Part shown: piece by piece, positions 16,809 to 26,473 of the stretch
How the letters are laid out: the number at the start of each line of letters is the position of its first letter
Numbering within the stretch: the first letter of the stretch is position 1
From: CBDVBZ01 sp965372355
GTDB taxonomy: Bacteria; Krumholzibacteriota; Krumholzibacteriia; WVZY01
NCBI GenBank assembly: GCA_965372355.1
Contig: CBDVBZ010000007.1
Location: forward strand, 1-49,197
Direction of reading: 5' to 3'
DNA length: 49,197 nt
The notes under the pieces: model-generated
What the model saw: the letters and a program-made list of their open reading frames with translations, nothing else
Database searches by the model: none
Told to the model about the DNA's origin: nothing
Made by a program: the position numbers and the translations under genes

Positions 16809-19553
16809 CTAGTTGATGGCCTGGAGCTCCGAGGTGATCGTCCCACCACCCATCATTGGCGGCAGCGTCATGACGGACCGAACCTTGTGGTGATTCGGTT
16901 TCGTGCTGATATACACGGTGCCGCCGCCGGGCTCGCCATCCATATTTCTCAGCTCGACCTTGAACGTCTCGAAGGTACCGGCGGGGACGGTGACTTCCTC
17001 GATCCCCATGACTTCGAGAACCATGATCTTTGTCGACTGAGAAAGAATATCAAACGTCCTCAGTGTAGTACGGTACCCGGGCGCAAGTGGCAATGCACCC
17101 ACGACCATATCCAGCGCGGTGTCGGTCCCGTAAACGGGCGCCTCGAGCTGACTGCTGACGGGCATCTCTCCGCCCGGCGTCGTGATCGTACCGTTGATCG
17201 CATCGTTCGAGAAGTTGACCGCCACCGTTGTGCCGCCCTGCTTGATGCCGCGGTACACCGGCACCAGTGTGTTGAGATCCACATCAAAGGTGTCGGCGGC
17301 GGCGCCCATCGGACTCGATTGCTCCGAGATAATCCTCCACACATCCTGATCACCACGCTTGGCCTCCATGCAGCCAACGGCAGTCTCGATGTCGATCTCC
17401 TGTCCCTGCACGGACGCCGTGCTTGCGTACGTGAGGCTCACCGCCATGAGACCGCTCGTGTCGACCACCGGCAGAGGCGCGGTCTTCGCCGCCTCGATGT
17501 CGCCTTCGGGTTTGGTGAGCACGACGGATTCTACCGGCACCCACATGTCATCGAGGGCCGCCTGCACGTCCTCCGACATGGACTCCTGGTAACGGCCACC
17601 GAGCTGTTTCGCAAAGAACTTCTCCATTGCCCCGCGAAAAGCGGTCCGGTTGTCCTCTTGCAAAAACCCGTGTCCCTCGTCGGCGGCGACGAGGTACTCG
17701 ACGTCGTGCCCCATATCCCTCAGCGCGATGACGATCTGCTGCGACTCCGGCATCTTGCATCGCGGATCGTTGGCGCCCTGGACGACGAGCAGTGGTTTTT
17801 TGATCTTGTCGGCAGAGAACAGAGGTGACTGTCTCATCATGCGCTCCACGTCCTCCGGATCATCAGGATCGCCGACCTGCTCGTTAAAAAACTTTCTCGC
17901 CGTTTCCCAGTAGGGTGGGATCGAGCTGAGCAGCGTGAGCAGGTTGCACACACCGACATAGTCGACACCGCACGCGTAGAGGTCCGGCGTAAATGCGAGC
18001 CCGGCAAGTGTGGCATACCCGCCGTAGGAGCCGCCGTAGATGGCGACCTTTTCCGGATCGGCGATACCCTCATCGATGAGGTACTTGACGCCATCGGTGA
18101 GGTCGTTCTGCATCTCATCGCCCCACTTCTGCTTGCCGGCGTTGAAAAACGCCTTGCCGTACCCGGTCGAGGAGCGAAAGTTGATCTGGAGAACGCCGTA
18201 GCCGCGGTTTGCAAGAAACTGGGCCTCTGGATTGTAGCCCCAGCTGTCGCGCGCCCACGGACCACCGTGCGGGTTGATCACCACGGGGATATTCTTGGCC
18301 TCGATCCCCTTGGGAACGGTGAGATAGCCGTGTATGGTCAAGCCATCGCGTGACTTGTATTTGACCGGCTTCATCGTGGCCAGATGCTCTTTTGGCAGCT
18401 TCGGGCGTGGATCGTACAGAAACTCGGTCTTTCCCGTTTCCATATCATAGAGATAGGCGAGACCGGGATTGGTATCGCTGGTAACCGCGATGATGTGCCA
18501 GCGGTCATCGGCCGTCGATGACCCCATATACAGATCACCGTCGCCAATCTCCTTCTTTAGATCCTTCTTGAGCTTCTTGTAGGCCTTCTCCCATGTCTTG
18601 TTCTTCCAGTAGATGCGCGTCCTGTCTCCCTCGTACGTCGTTGCGACAAGTTCCTCTGTCACGTCGGAAAACATCGTGCCGCCGAAATCAACTTCCTTCT
18701 CCGGATCGGACTCGAAGTACTCGGTCTCTCCCGTCTTCGGATCGAAATAGACGAGCTGACTGAGGTCGTTCTCGTCACCTTTGTTGGTGACCATCCACGC
18801 GCGCTTGCCATCCGGCAGAAAACGAATAATATAAGCTTGCTCTTCGTTGGTGACCGTGTACACCGAGATGAGCTCCTTGCCCTCGATACGGAAGAACTCC
18901 GTACCACCATCATCGGTCTCTCTCGTGGCCATCCGCAGGTTGCCATCGAGATCGAACTCGAACCCGCTCATCTCCTGCGTGTTTTCCCAGACGAGTTCGC
19001 GCTCGCCGGTTGAAAGCGTCAACCGATAGACATCGTGAAAACGTTCGTCGCGATCATTGAGTCCGATGTAGATGATGTCAGGCGTATCCTCGGGAAAGGC
19101 GTAAAACGTGATCCGGACGCCGTCGATGGGTGTCAGGTCTCTCGCTTCGGGGACCTCCTGGTCTTCCTTGAGTTTTTCGGTCGGATCGATGGCATATGCG
19201 TGAAAGTTCTCATCGCCGCCCTTGTCCTGGATGTACATGAGATACTTGCCGTCTAGCGTCCACAGGTAACGAAAGACCGGGCGGGCGGTATCCGCGCTCA
19301 TCGGTCGGGCCGCCTCGAACGGCTCGTCGATGCCCTTGACCCATATATTCAGGTGTCCTTTGTATGTCTTCAGGAATGAAATGTACTTGCCGTCGGGCGA
19401 GAGCCGTCCGGCGGCGATCTCCGGATCGCCAAAGAAGATCTCGCGATCGATGATCGGCGGGAGCTTGTCGAGGTAATCCAGCTGTTGGACGCCCGCCGAT
19501 GCTCCGCCCACCAGAAGGCTCACGGTGAGCAGCGCCAAAAATATTCTCTTCAC
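16809..19553 (-). CDS. S9 prolyl-oligopeptidase with a C-terminal extra domain
   Basis: 914-aa exported peptidase. Signal peptide residues 1-20, N-terminal beta-propeller, then an alpha/beta-hydrolase with Ser509 (GGSYGGY), Asp596 (GANDPR) and His628 (DEGHGF). The catalytic part ends about residue 655. The last ~250 residues form an added beta-rich domain with VTVPAGTFETFKVEL, the look of DUF3108-type proteins; such a fusion is unusual for S9 enzymes. GTG start with GGGAGGA upstream. A class II FNR-type promoter at 19761-19803 lies about 210 bp upstream. It is likely to act on peptides in the periplasm beside the tricorn homologue. Confidence 0.85.
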   Translation of the reverse strand: MKRIFLALLTVSLLVGGASAGVQQLDYLDKLPPIIDREIFFGDPEIAAGRLSPDGKYISFLKTYKGHLNIWVKGIDEPFEAARPMSADTARPVFRYLWTLDGKYLMYIQDKGGDENFHAYAIDPTEKLKEDQEVPEARDLTPIDGVRITFYAFPEDTPDIIYIGLNDRDERFHDVYRLTLSTGERELVWENTQEMSGFEFDLDGNLRMATRETDDGGTEFFRIEGKELISVYTVTNEEQAYIIRFLPDGKRAWMVTNKGDENDLSQLVYFDPKTGETEYFESDPEKEVDFGGTMFSDVTEELVATTYEGDRTRIYWKNKTWEKAYKKLKKDLKKEIGDGDLYMGSSTADDRWHIIAVTSDTNPGLAYLYDMETGKTEFLYDPRPKLPKEHLATMKPVKYKSRDGLTIHGYLTVPKGIEAKNIPVVINPHGGPWARDSWGYNPEAQFLANRGYGVLQINFRSSTGYGKAFFNAGKQKWGDEMQNDLTDGVKYLIDEGIADPEKVAIYGGSYGGYATLAGLAFTPDLYACGVDYVGVCNLLTLLSSIPPYWETARKFFNEQVGDPDDPEDVERMMRQSPLFSADKIKKPLLVVQGANDPRCKMPESQQIVIALRDMGHDVEYLVAADEGHGFLQEDNRTAFRGAMEKFFAKQLGGRYQESMSEDVQAALDDMWVPVESVVLTKPEGDIEAAKTAPLPVVDTSGLMAVSLTYASTASVQGQEIDIETAVGCMEAKRGDQDVWRIISEQSSPMGAAADTFDVDLNTLVPVYRGIKQGGTTVAVNFSNDAINGTITTPGGEMPVSSQLEAPVYGTDTALDMVVGALPLAPGYRTTLRTFDILSQSTKIMVLEVMGIEEVTVPAGTFETFKVELRNMDGEPGGGTVYISTKPNHHKVRSVMTLPPMMGGGTITSELQAIN

Positions 19554-19760
19554 TTCGGTTCCTCCCTGTTTGGTTTGAACGAGGGTTCGAGGGTGGGGTA
19601 CTTTCTAATTCGTACGGTTTCTAGACAAATATCGTTGCAGTCAATCACCCCCCGGTATCGCGAATCGTTCCGTACGAGGATTGGGACGGCCCCATGTCGC
19701 ATAATCTGTTGACAACACAATAGTTAGTTGGGCGCGTCGTCCCCCAATAATCTCGGAACG

Positions 19761-19803
19761 AGTATCGTTGAGGACTCAACGGCGTTCCTTGACTCACGTC
19801 GAG
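19761..19803 (-). promoter_or_regulatory. FNR/CRP-type class II promoter in the S9-sppA gap
   Basis: Box TTGACTCACGTCGA at 19789-19802 with a GATACT -10 (19766-19761) 32 bp away on the minus strand, predicting a start near 19754 and a box at -41.5. The flanks (GTTCCTTGAC and TTCTTTTTCGGA on the plus strand) match the promoter at 5229-5272. The rest of the 408-bp gap between the S9 gene and sppA shows nothing else I can name. Confidence 0.6.
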
Positions 19804-19961
19804 ATTCGCGTTCTTTTTCGGAATACTTGAGCGCGATTCGAGCGAGCCCCGCGAGGGAGGTCATCGGTGCCAGTGAATCTGGGAACACCCGACACCATTA
19901 TTCTCCAGAGGTCTCCTTTATCGCTATTTCCATCCTCACGACATAAAACTGCTTTCCCAGA

Positions 19962-22493
19962 CTATTCCCCCATCCGCGGTCCCCACTTGGCGTCGTAGAC
20001 GTTGTACTCCGGCGGCAGCATGTAGAGCGGCCGTCCGGGGTTGTTGAACAGCGCCCGGACGTACAGCCACTCCGGATTGACCGTGAACTCCATTTCCGCT
20101 TCGGACCCCGACACGTCGCCCCAGCCAAAGAAGCGGGCAAACGGTCCAAGCGGTCCGCCGCCAAGCCGGAGTCTGAACGCCGGCATCTTCGGATACTCGA
20201 CAACCGTAATCGGTTCGTCATCCTCGATACCCGCCGCCGCCTTCGCTGCCTTGATCGCGTCGTCGAGGGTTCCAATTTTGTCGACGAGCCCGATTTCCTT
20301 ACCCGCCAAACCGCTAAACACATGACCCTGCGCCACCGCCTCCACGTCTTCCACCGTCATCCCCCGTCCATCGGCAACCTTTTTGACAAAACCCTGGTAG
20401 AACTCCTCCAGATCGCCCACGACCTGGTCGCGCTCTTCGCTCGTAAGGTTGCGGTTGGGGAGCATCGGACCGGCGAGCAGCAAACGGATGCCGTAGTTGA
20501 AGTCCGCCTTCTCACCCACTTTGACATGATCGGATGTGTGACCGATCTTCTCTCCGATGCCGTCGTTCCAGATCCACCCGCCAATCACGCCGATCGATCC
20601 CACGATTGTCTGGGGCAGCGCGTAGATCTCGGTGCCGTACATCGAGAGCCAGTATCCGCCCGACGCGGCGACATCCCCCTGGCTGATGATGATCGGTTTC
20701 TTTTTGATGCCCGCTTTGATGCGCTCGGCCACCAGATCGGACGCCAGCGCCTCGCCACCCGGTGAGTCGACCCGTATAACGATGGCCTTCGTCCAGCGAT
20801 CGTTGACCAGCCGCTTGACGATCTGCTCCAGTTTGCGCGCCCGGATACCGGTGTCCATCCCGCAGTAGCCCAGTGCGTACACCACGGCAATCTCAGGGTT
20901 CTCGCCCCACAGGTTGGACGGATAGTGGTTCTGCGCCAGCATGTGCCGCGAGCGGTAGCGTTTCCTCGATCCTTCCAACTCCTCGATAACCTTCGCCAGG
21001 TCGTCCCAGCGGCCCAGCTGATCGACGATCCCAAGCTCCACCGCCTGCGTCGGGCTGATCAGGATGTCCTTGTTGATCCATTTGTCGAATGTGTCATTGC
21101 TTACGTTACGGCCGGCCGTGACACCGGACCGCGTCGTCGCGTAGAAATCCTCGATCAGTGCCAGGCGTTGTTCACGATCCGCTTCCGACATTGTGGTTCG
21201 CGAGAACGCCTCCGCGGCGGACTTGTATTTTAAGAAACGCCACTCATCGAAACCGATACCGAGCTTGACCAGCGCGTCTTTGACAAACGTCCGTCCCATC
21301 GCATAACCGGGGATGACAATCATTCCCTGGGGATCAAACACGATCTTGTCGGCAACACTCGCCAGGTGCAGCTCCGTCATTCCCATCGCATCCGTGTACA
21401 CGACGACATGTTTGCCGGCCTCGCGTATCTGCGAAAGTTTCTCGCGGATCTCCCACGCCTTGCCGCGTGTGACGGTCATCCCGGACATGTTGATCGCGAC
21501 ACCGCGGATGGTGGGGTCGGTTATCGCATAATCCAGATCACGTTGGAGATCGAGCAGACGATGGCCGGGTGTGTCGAAGTACTGGTACCCGCGGTACTTG
21601 ACCGGGCCCTTGAGGTTGACATTCAGATAGTATTTGTTCTTCTCCGAGGCGTTGTCGATAAAGCTCCGCTGCGGATAACCCGAGCGGATCTGATACGTCG
21701 TGTTCGTGCGGTTGTTGTCTTTGTTGTATCTCGGCGTGCCGTAGAGCCCGACGGCGCCGAACGAAAAGCCGAGGCTGAATGTGTAGCTTTCGTCTTCGAA
21801 ATAACGGCCGATGAGCATGAGACCGGGCACCGGCTCGACCATGGCGCCGGCACTCCACGGTGCGTCTTTGAAACTGAAACCCTTCGGCCAGTTGATATCG
21901 CCGAATACGGTGAGAACCTGATTGGCGAGCGGTCTGACCGCGACATCGAATAGCCCCTGCTGGTTGCTGTTGTTGAGCGCGAAGTCGCCGGATACTCCCA
22001 GCGAGGCGTACCGGCCAAACCGATGCACCAACCCGATCTGAAAGATATCGCTTCGGCCAACCAGCTCGTCATCGCCCGTGGACCAGCCGAACCCCATACC
22101 GACTGTCGTGTTGTGGTCCCCGCCGGAGATCGCAATCCGCATATCGTTGACACCGGCGACCCGGCCGGTCGTGTCGATCGGGATCTCGTTGCGGATCGCG
22201 CCGAAGCCGATGTTGGATCCGCCGAGAAAAAGTCCCCAATCCCCGAGGTTACTAAACGTGTTGTCGACATCGGTCCAGCTAAACTGGGCCTCAAACGCCG
22301 GCAACGTGGAATACACCGCGGGGTTTGCGAAGCCGCCGGCAACCGTCGAGTAGGCGCTCGGACTGGTGAGATTCCACTGTAGCAAACCATAGTAGGAGGG
22401 AATGCTCGACATCGACGGGGTCTCCGCCCGGGCGCCGATAGGCGCTCCGGCGAGCAACACTAGCAGCAGCAGCCAAATACTCGCGCGCATCAT
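19962..22493 (-). CDS. sppA: Signal peptide peptidase SppA fused to a beta-barrel-like domain
   Basis: 843-aa protein. Residues 24-290 look like an outer-membrane barrel domain (aromatic-rich alternating strands such as FGWSTGDDELVGRSDIFQIG and FSLGFSFGAVGLYG), followed by a full-length double SppA region. Catalytic residues are seen as Lys424 (LKYKSAAEAF) and Ser611 (VAASGGYW), the Lys/Ser dyad of 67-kDa SppA. The N-terminal signal ends near ARA. SppA normally is anchored in the inner membrane by a single helix and cleans up signal peptides; the barrel-like extension would imply an outer-membrane or periplasmic setting. AAAAGGAG precedes the start. It lies upstream of the S9 and tricorn genes. 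Confidence 0.85.
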   Translation of the reverse strand: MMRASIWLLLLVLLAGAPIGARAETPSMSSIPSYYGLLQWNLTSPSAYSTVAGGFANPAVYSTLPAFEAQFSWTDVDNTFSNLGDWGLFLGGSNIGFGAIRNEIPIDTTGRVAGVNDMRIAISGGDHNTTVGMGFGWSTGDDELVGRSDIFQIGLVHRFGRYASLGVSGDFALNNSNQQGLFDVAVRPLANQVLTVFGDINWPKGFSFKDAPWSAGAMVEPVPGLMLIGRYFEDESYTFSLGFSFGAVGLYGTPRYNKDNNRTNTTYQIRSGYPQRSFIDNASEKNKYYLNVNLKGPVKYRGYQYFDTPGHRLLDLQRDLDYAITDPTIRGVAINMSGMTVTRGKAWEIREKLSQIREAGKHVVVYTDAMGMTELHLASVADKIVFDPQGMIVIPGYAMGRTFVKDALVKLGIGFDEWRFLKYKSAAEAFSRTTMSEADREQRLALIEDFYATTRSGVTAGRNVSNDTFDKWINKDILISPTQAVELGIVDQLGRWDDLAKVIEELEGSRKRYRSRHMLAQNHYPSNLWGENPEIAVVYALGYCGMDTGIRARKLEQIVKRLVNDRWTKAIVIRVDSPGGEALASDLVAERIKAGIKKKPIIISQGDVAASGGYWLSMYGTEIYALPQTIVGSIGVIGGWIWNDGIGEKIGHTSDHVKVGEKADFNYGIRLLLAGPMLPNRNLTSEERDQVVGDLEEFYQGFVKKVADGRGMTVEDVEAVAQGHVFSGLAGKEIGLVDKIGTLDDAIKAAKAAAGIEDDEPITVVEYPKMPAFRLRLGGGPLGPFARFFGWGDVSGSEAEMEFTVNPEWLYVRALFNNPGRPLYMLPPEYNVYDAKWGPRMGE

Positions 22494-22635
22494 GGAATTC
22501 GTCTCCTTTTTTGGGGAATCGTCGTCAATCGATCAAATCGAGGATTGCGTACTCTGTGGCGTACGGATATTCAGGGCAATATGTTACCGCATCTGTGGGA
22601 GCCCCGGGCGGACAAATTCCCCCACCGCCAAAGAG

Positions 22636-22649
22636 TTGACATCAATCAA
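22636..22649. promoter_or_regulatory. FNR-like box between sppA and the haem-sensor kinase
   Basis: TTGACATCAATCAA, flanked as GAGTTGACATCAATCAACTC. A TATACT hexamer follows on the plus strand at 22684-22689, 44 bp from the box centre, farther than a class II site. The element ATTTTTGCAG just after the box is shared with the box at 27782. The 525-bp gap up to the kinase also holds the terminator at 22828-22868, so a short transcript of about 170 nt could be made here. Confidence 0.5.
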
Positions 22650-22827
22650 CTCCCGGATTTTTGCAGATGTCCAAAAGTGCGGCTATACTATTAGAGTAGC
22701 CTTCAACGGCGCAGAGAAAACCCTCCGGTCGTCGCTAGAAAGCCGGAAACCACTGCCCAGGCCCCATCGGGGTCGAGGCTGTGTTGGCCCGGCCAATAAC
22801 CACCAGGGTGCGGGGCCGGAGAAGAGG

Positions 22828-22868
22828 GAACGTCACGTGACGTTTTGTCGCGTGACGTTCTCGTTTTT
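22828..22868 (+). terminator. Rho-independent terminator upstream of the kinase
   Basis: A 14-pair stem (GAACGTCACGTGAC / GTCGCGTGACGTTC, one G-U) with loop GTTTT, followed by a TCGTTTTT run. It is a diverged relative of the hairpins at 30524 and 31869. Confidence 0.6.
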
Positions 22869-23017
22869 GGGCTGGAGAGCGGGTCAGCGGCGCCGAGGGC
22901 ACGCCGACGGACGACCGCAATTGCCCAATGGATGGTGTAGACGGTCTACCGGCCGATTCGCTACAATATGCAGTAATTGAGATAACCACCATCCCGGGTC
23001 CGCCCCTGTTTGTCACT

Positions 23018-24543
23018 ATGAGAAAACCAAGATTCGGTGTCATATCCATCAAGGTTACTTTCTGGGTATCCGTCGTTGTGATCGCGATCGTTGCCATTCA
23101 CATCTATTGGACGAGGCCCGAGCGCCGTTTTTTTGAGCAGAAGATGCGCGAGTCCGAACGGATCGCTCAGATTATCGAGACGCACCTGCTGGCCGAGATG
23201 GTGGGGGGAGAACCGGACAACATTCAGAACCACATGGATCTGCTACCGAGTATCGTGGGGATACGTCGGGTCGAGATCATGTCTACATCCATGGAGGTCC
23301 GTTATTCCACGGACAGCACGCGTGTGGGCCTGCAGCTGGATGTCATGAGAGACCTCCCCTGCCAGCGCTGTCACCTACAGACGGTGATCCCGGATCGACT
23401 GATCTACGAACAGGAAGGATTCGGCCGGGTTTTCGCCGTCGACCACGTGCTCACCAACGATAAACGCTGCCGCAAGTGCCACGAAGACGCCGGACCGGTA
23501 CTCGGCAATATCCTTGTGGAAGTGTCGCTAACCGACCACGACCTCACCGCCCTGGACGCCCGCAGGCGGCTCGTGGTCGGAGGAACGGCGCTGCTGGTCG
23601 CCATGTTGGTGGGAATGGCCGCGATCATCCACCTGTTGGTCGGGCGGCCCGCCAGACGGCTCCTATCCAAGATGGACCGCGTGCGGCACGGGGACTTCGA
23701 AATCGGCACACCGAAGCGATCGGGCGACGAGTTCGACGAGCTCGAGCGCGGCTTCCACGGAATGGTTGACGAGCTTCGGGGGTTGTACAACGAGATGGAG
23801 GCAAAAATACAGGAGCGCACGCAGTCTTTGTACGAGACCCAGGCCCAGGTGATGCACCAGGAAAAGCTGGCGAATATCGGCCAGCTCGCGGCGGGGGTCG
23901 CCCACGAGATCGGCAACCCACTGACGGCCATCGATTCGATGGTTCAGCTGCTGACGGTCGAGAGCGACGACCCTCGCATCAAGGAGAAGACGGACAAGAT
24001 CCTGCAGCAGGTCGATCGGATTACCGAGATCGTGCACGGGATGGCCGACCTCTCCCGTCCACTCTCGATGGAAATCGAGCAGGTCGACGTCGACGACGTG
24101 ATTCGCTCGGTGCTGGGGTTGGTGAAATACGACGCCCGGTTCAAAAGAATCGATGTCAAAACGACATTCGCCGATCAATTGCCCTCAGTCCGCACCGTTG
24201 AGGATCGTTTGTTTGGCGTTTGTCTCAATCTCGCATTGAACGCCGCCGACGCGATGTCCGATGGCGGGACCCTGACGATCGAGACGCGCCTCGACGGAGA
24301 TGTTATCGAGATTATCTTCAGCGATACCGGCGTGGGCATCTCCCCGGATCACATCGGCAAGGTGTTCGACCCGTATTTTACGACGAAGGCCCCGGGGTCG
24401 GGCACGGGTCTCGGACTCTCCTTGTGCAAAACTTTTTTCGAGAGCACGGGCGGGGGCCTCACCGTCGAAAGCGAGGTTGGAGTTGGCACCCGGTTCCGGG
24501 CACGGATGACGACCGAGCCGGATCGCATCGCGGGGGGCGTGCT

Positions 24544-24547
<4 letters not shown>
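23018..24547 (+). CDS. Histidine kinase with a periplasmic dihaem-c sensor domain
   Basis: 509-aa membrane kinase. First transmembrane helix about residues 9-29; periplasmic domain about 30-185 with two CxxCH motifs (CQRCH 115-119, CRKCH 151-155); second helix about 187-207; HAMP linker; coiled coil; HisKA with His296 in GVAHEIGNPL; HATPase with N, DTGVG and GTGLGLS boxes. Covalent c haems in a sensor suggest it reads periplasmic redox state or a haem ligand such as NO, CO or O2 (inference). ATG 23018 is chosen because the membrane helix follows directly; the ribosome site is weak. It overlaps the regulator gene by 4 bp, so the two are coupled. The ATG context recurs, with a mutated start codon, at 30721. 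Confidence 0.9.
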
Positions 24548-25878
<1,331 letters not shown>

Positions 25879-25919
25879 CCGTGAGGCGGGCAGCCCACCA
25901 CCCGCCGATGAGACCCGGA

Positions 25920-25967
25920 TTCCAGGATTCTGGAACCTCTGTGGGCCCTGATTCCAGATTTCTGGAA
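25920..25967 (+). promoter_or_regulatory. Paired upstream activator sites
   Basis: Two inverted repeats: TTCCAGGATTCTGGAA (25920-25935) and TTCCAGATTTCTGGAA (25952-25967), centres 32 bp apart, about three helical turns. They lie near -135 and -103 relative to the predicted sigma-54 start at 26063, the normal distance for NtrC-type enhancers. Confidence 0.75.
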
Positions 25968-26000
25968 TCCGACTCCCACCCACTCGTGTAACCACATATT

Positions 26001-26013
26001 TAGCAATAGATTA
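26001..26013 (+). promoter_or_regulatory. IHF-like site
   Basis: TAGCAATAGATTA matches WATCAA-N4-TTR with one mismatch. It is centred about -56, between the activator sites and the -24/-12 element. The second copy of this promoter has an equivalent site at the same place (30856-30868). Confidence 0.5.
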
Positions 26014-26036
26014 CAATCTAGGCGCATCGAGGAATC

Positions 26037-26052
26037 CGGCATGCACTATGCA
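26037..26052 (+). promoter_or_regulatory. Sigma-54 promoter
   Basis: CGGCATGCACTATGCA: GG and GC separated by ten bases, near the TGGCAC-N5-TTGCA consensus. Predicted start near 26063, immediately before the GGAGG ribosome site of the receiver gene. Confidence 0.7.
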
Positions 26053-26084
26053 ATTACTTGCCTTCGTGGAGGTGCTTTTTGCAG

Positions 26085-26462
26085 ATGCTCATCATGCTCG
26101 AACCGGACGACGATCTCGCCGAGTGTGTGGCGGGATTCTTCCGCGATCACTACGACGTCACCCGCGTATCGAGTCTCGAGGAGGTTCAGGAGGAATTGAA
26201 CCGCCAGGACACCGCAATGCTATTTGTCAACATCGATGACTGCTTGGAGGAGCATGTGGCGACACTCGAGCAACTCCGCAAAGAATATCCGCAGACCCGT
26301 TTCGTGGTCACGTATCTCTCGCTTCCCGAGAAGACGTGGGCGCGGCGGATCAGCGATTCTGCCGATATCCTCGTTCGCAAGCCGTACGGTGTGGTCGATG
26401 TAGACCGTGCCATACGCAAGTTGGACGGTGGATCGAGGCGACCGACCGGGAAAGATAACTAG
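26085..26462 (+). CDS. Stand-alone receiver-domain protein
   Basis: 125-aa CheY-like receiver with no output domain. The acidic pair is in EPDDD near the N-terminus, the phospho-site Asp in LFVNIDD, the Thr in VVTYLS and the Lys in VRKPYG, so the phosphorylation residues are intact although the usual MP after the Asp is missing. ATG 26085 sits 12 nt after GGAGG. First gene of the sigma-54 transcript, followed after 11 bp by the octahaem lipoprotein. It may act as a phosphate sink or second target of the haem-sensor kinase (inference). Confidence 0.75.
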   Translation: MLIMLEPDDDLAECVAGFFRDHYDVTRVSSLEEVQEELNRQDTAMLFVNIDDCLEEHVATLEQLRKEYPQTRFVVTYLSLPEKTWARRISDSADILVRKPYGVVDVDRAIRKLDGGSRRPTGKDN

Positions 26463-26473
26463 GGAGGTTGCAG

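Noticed and set aside
19709..19722. TTGACAACACAATA as another FNR box
   Set aside because: Only the left half fits; the right half does not match RTCAA.
22697..22830. Cyclic-di-GMP (GEMM) riboswitch in the kinase leader
   Set aside because: The conserved GEMM core sequences are not present, despite GA-rich and GC-paired stretches.
26068..26083. GGAGGTGCTTTTTGC as a sigma-54 promoter
   Set aside because: GG and GC are 11 apart instead of 10, and the element at 26037 fits in both copies; the GGAGG here is the ribosome site.
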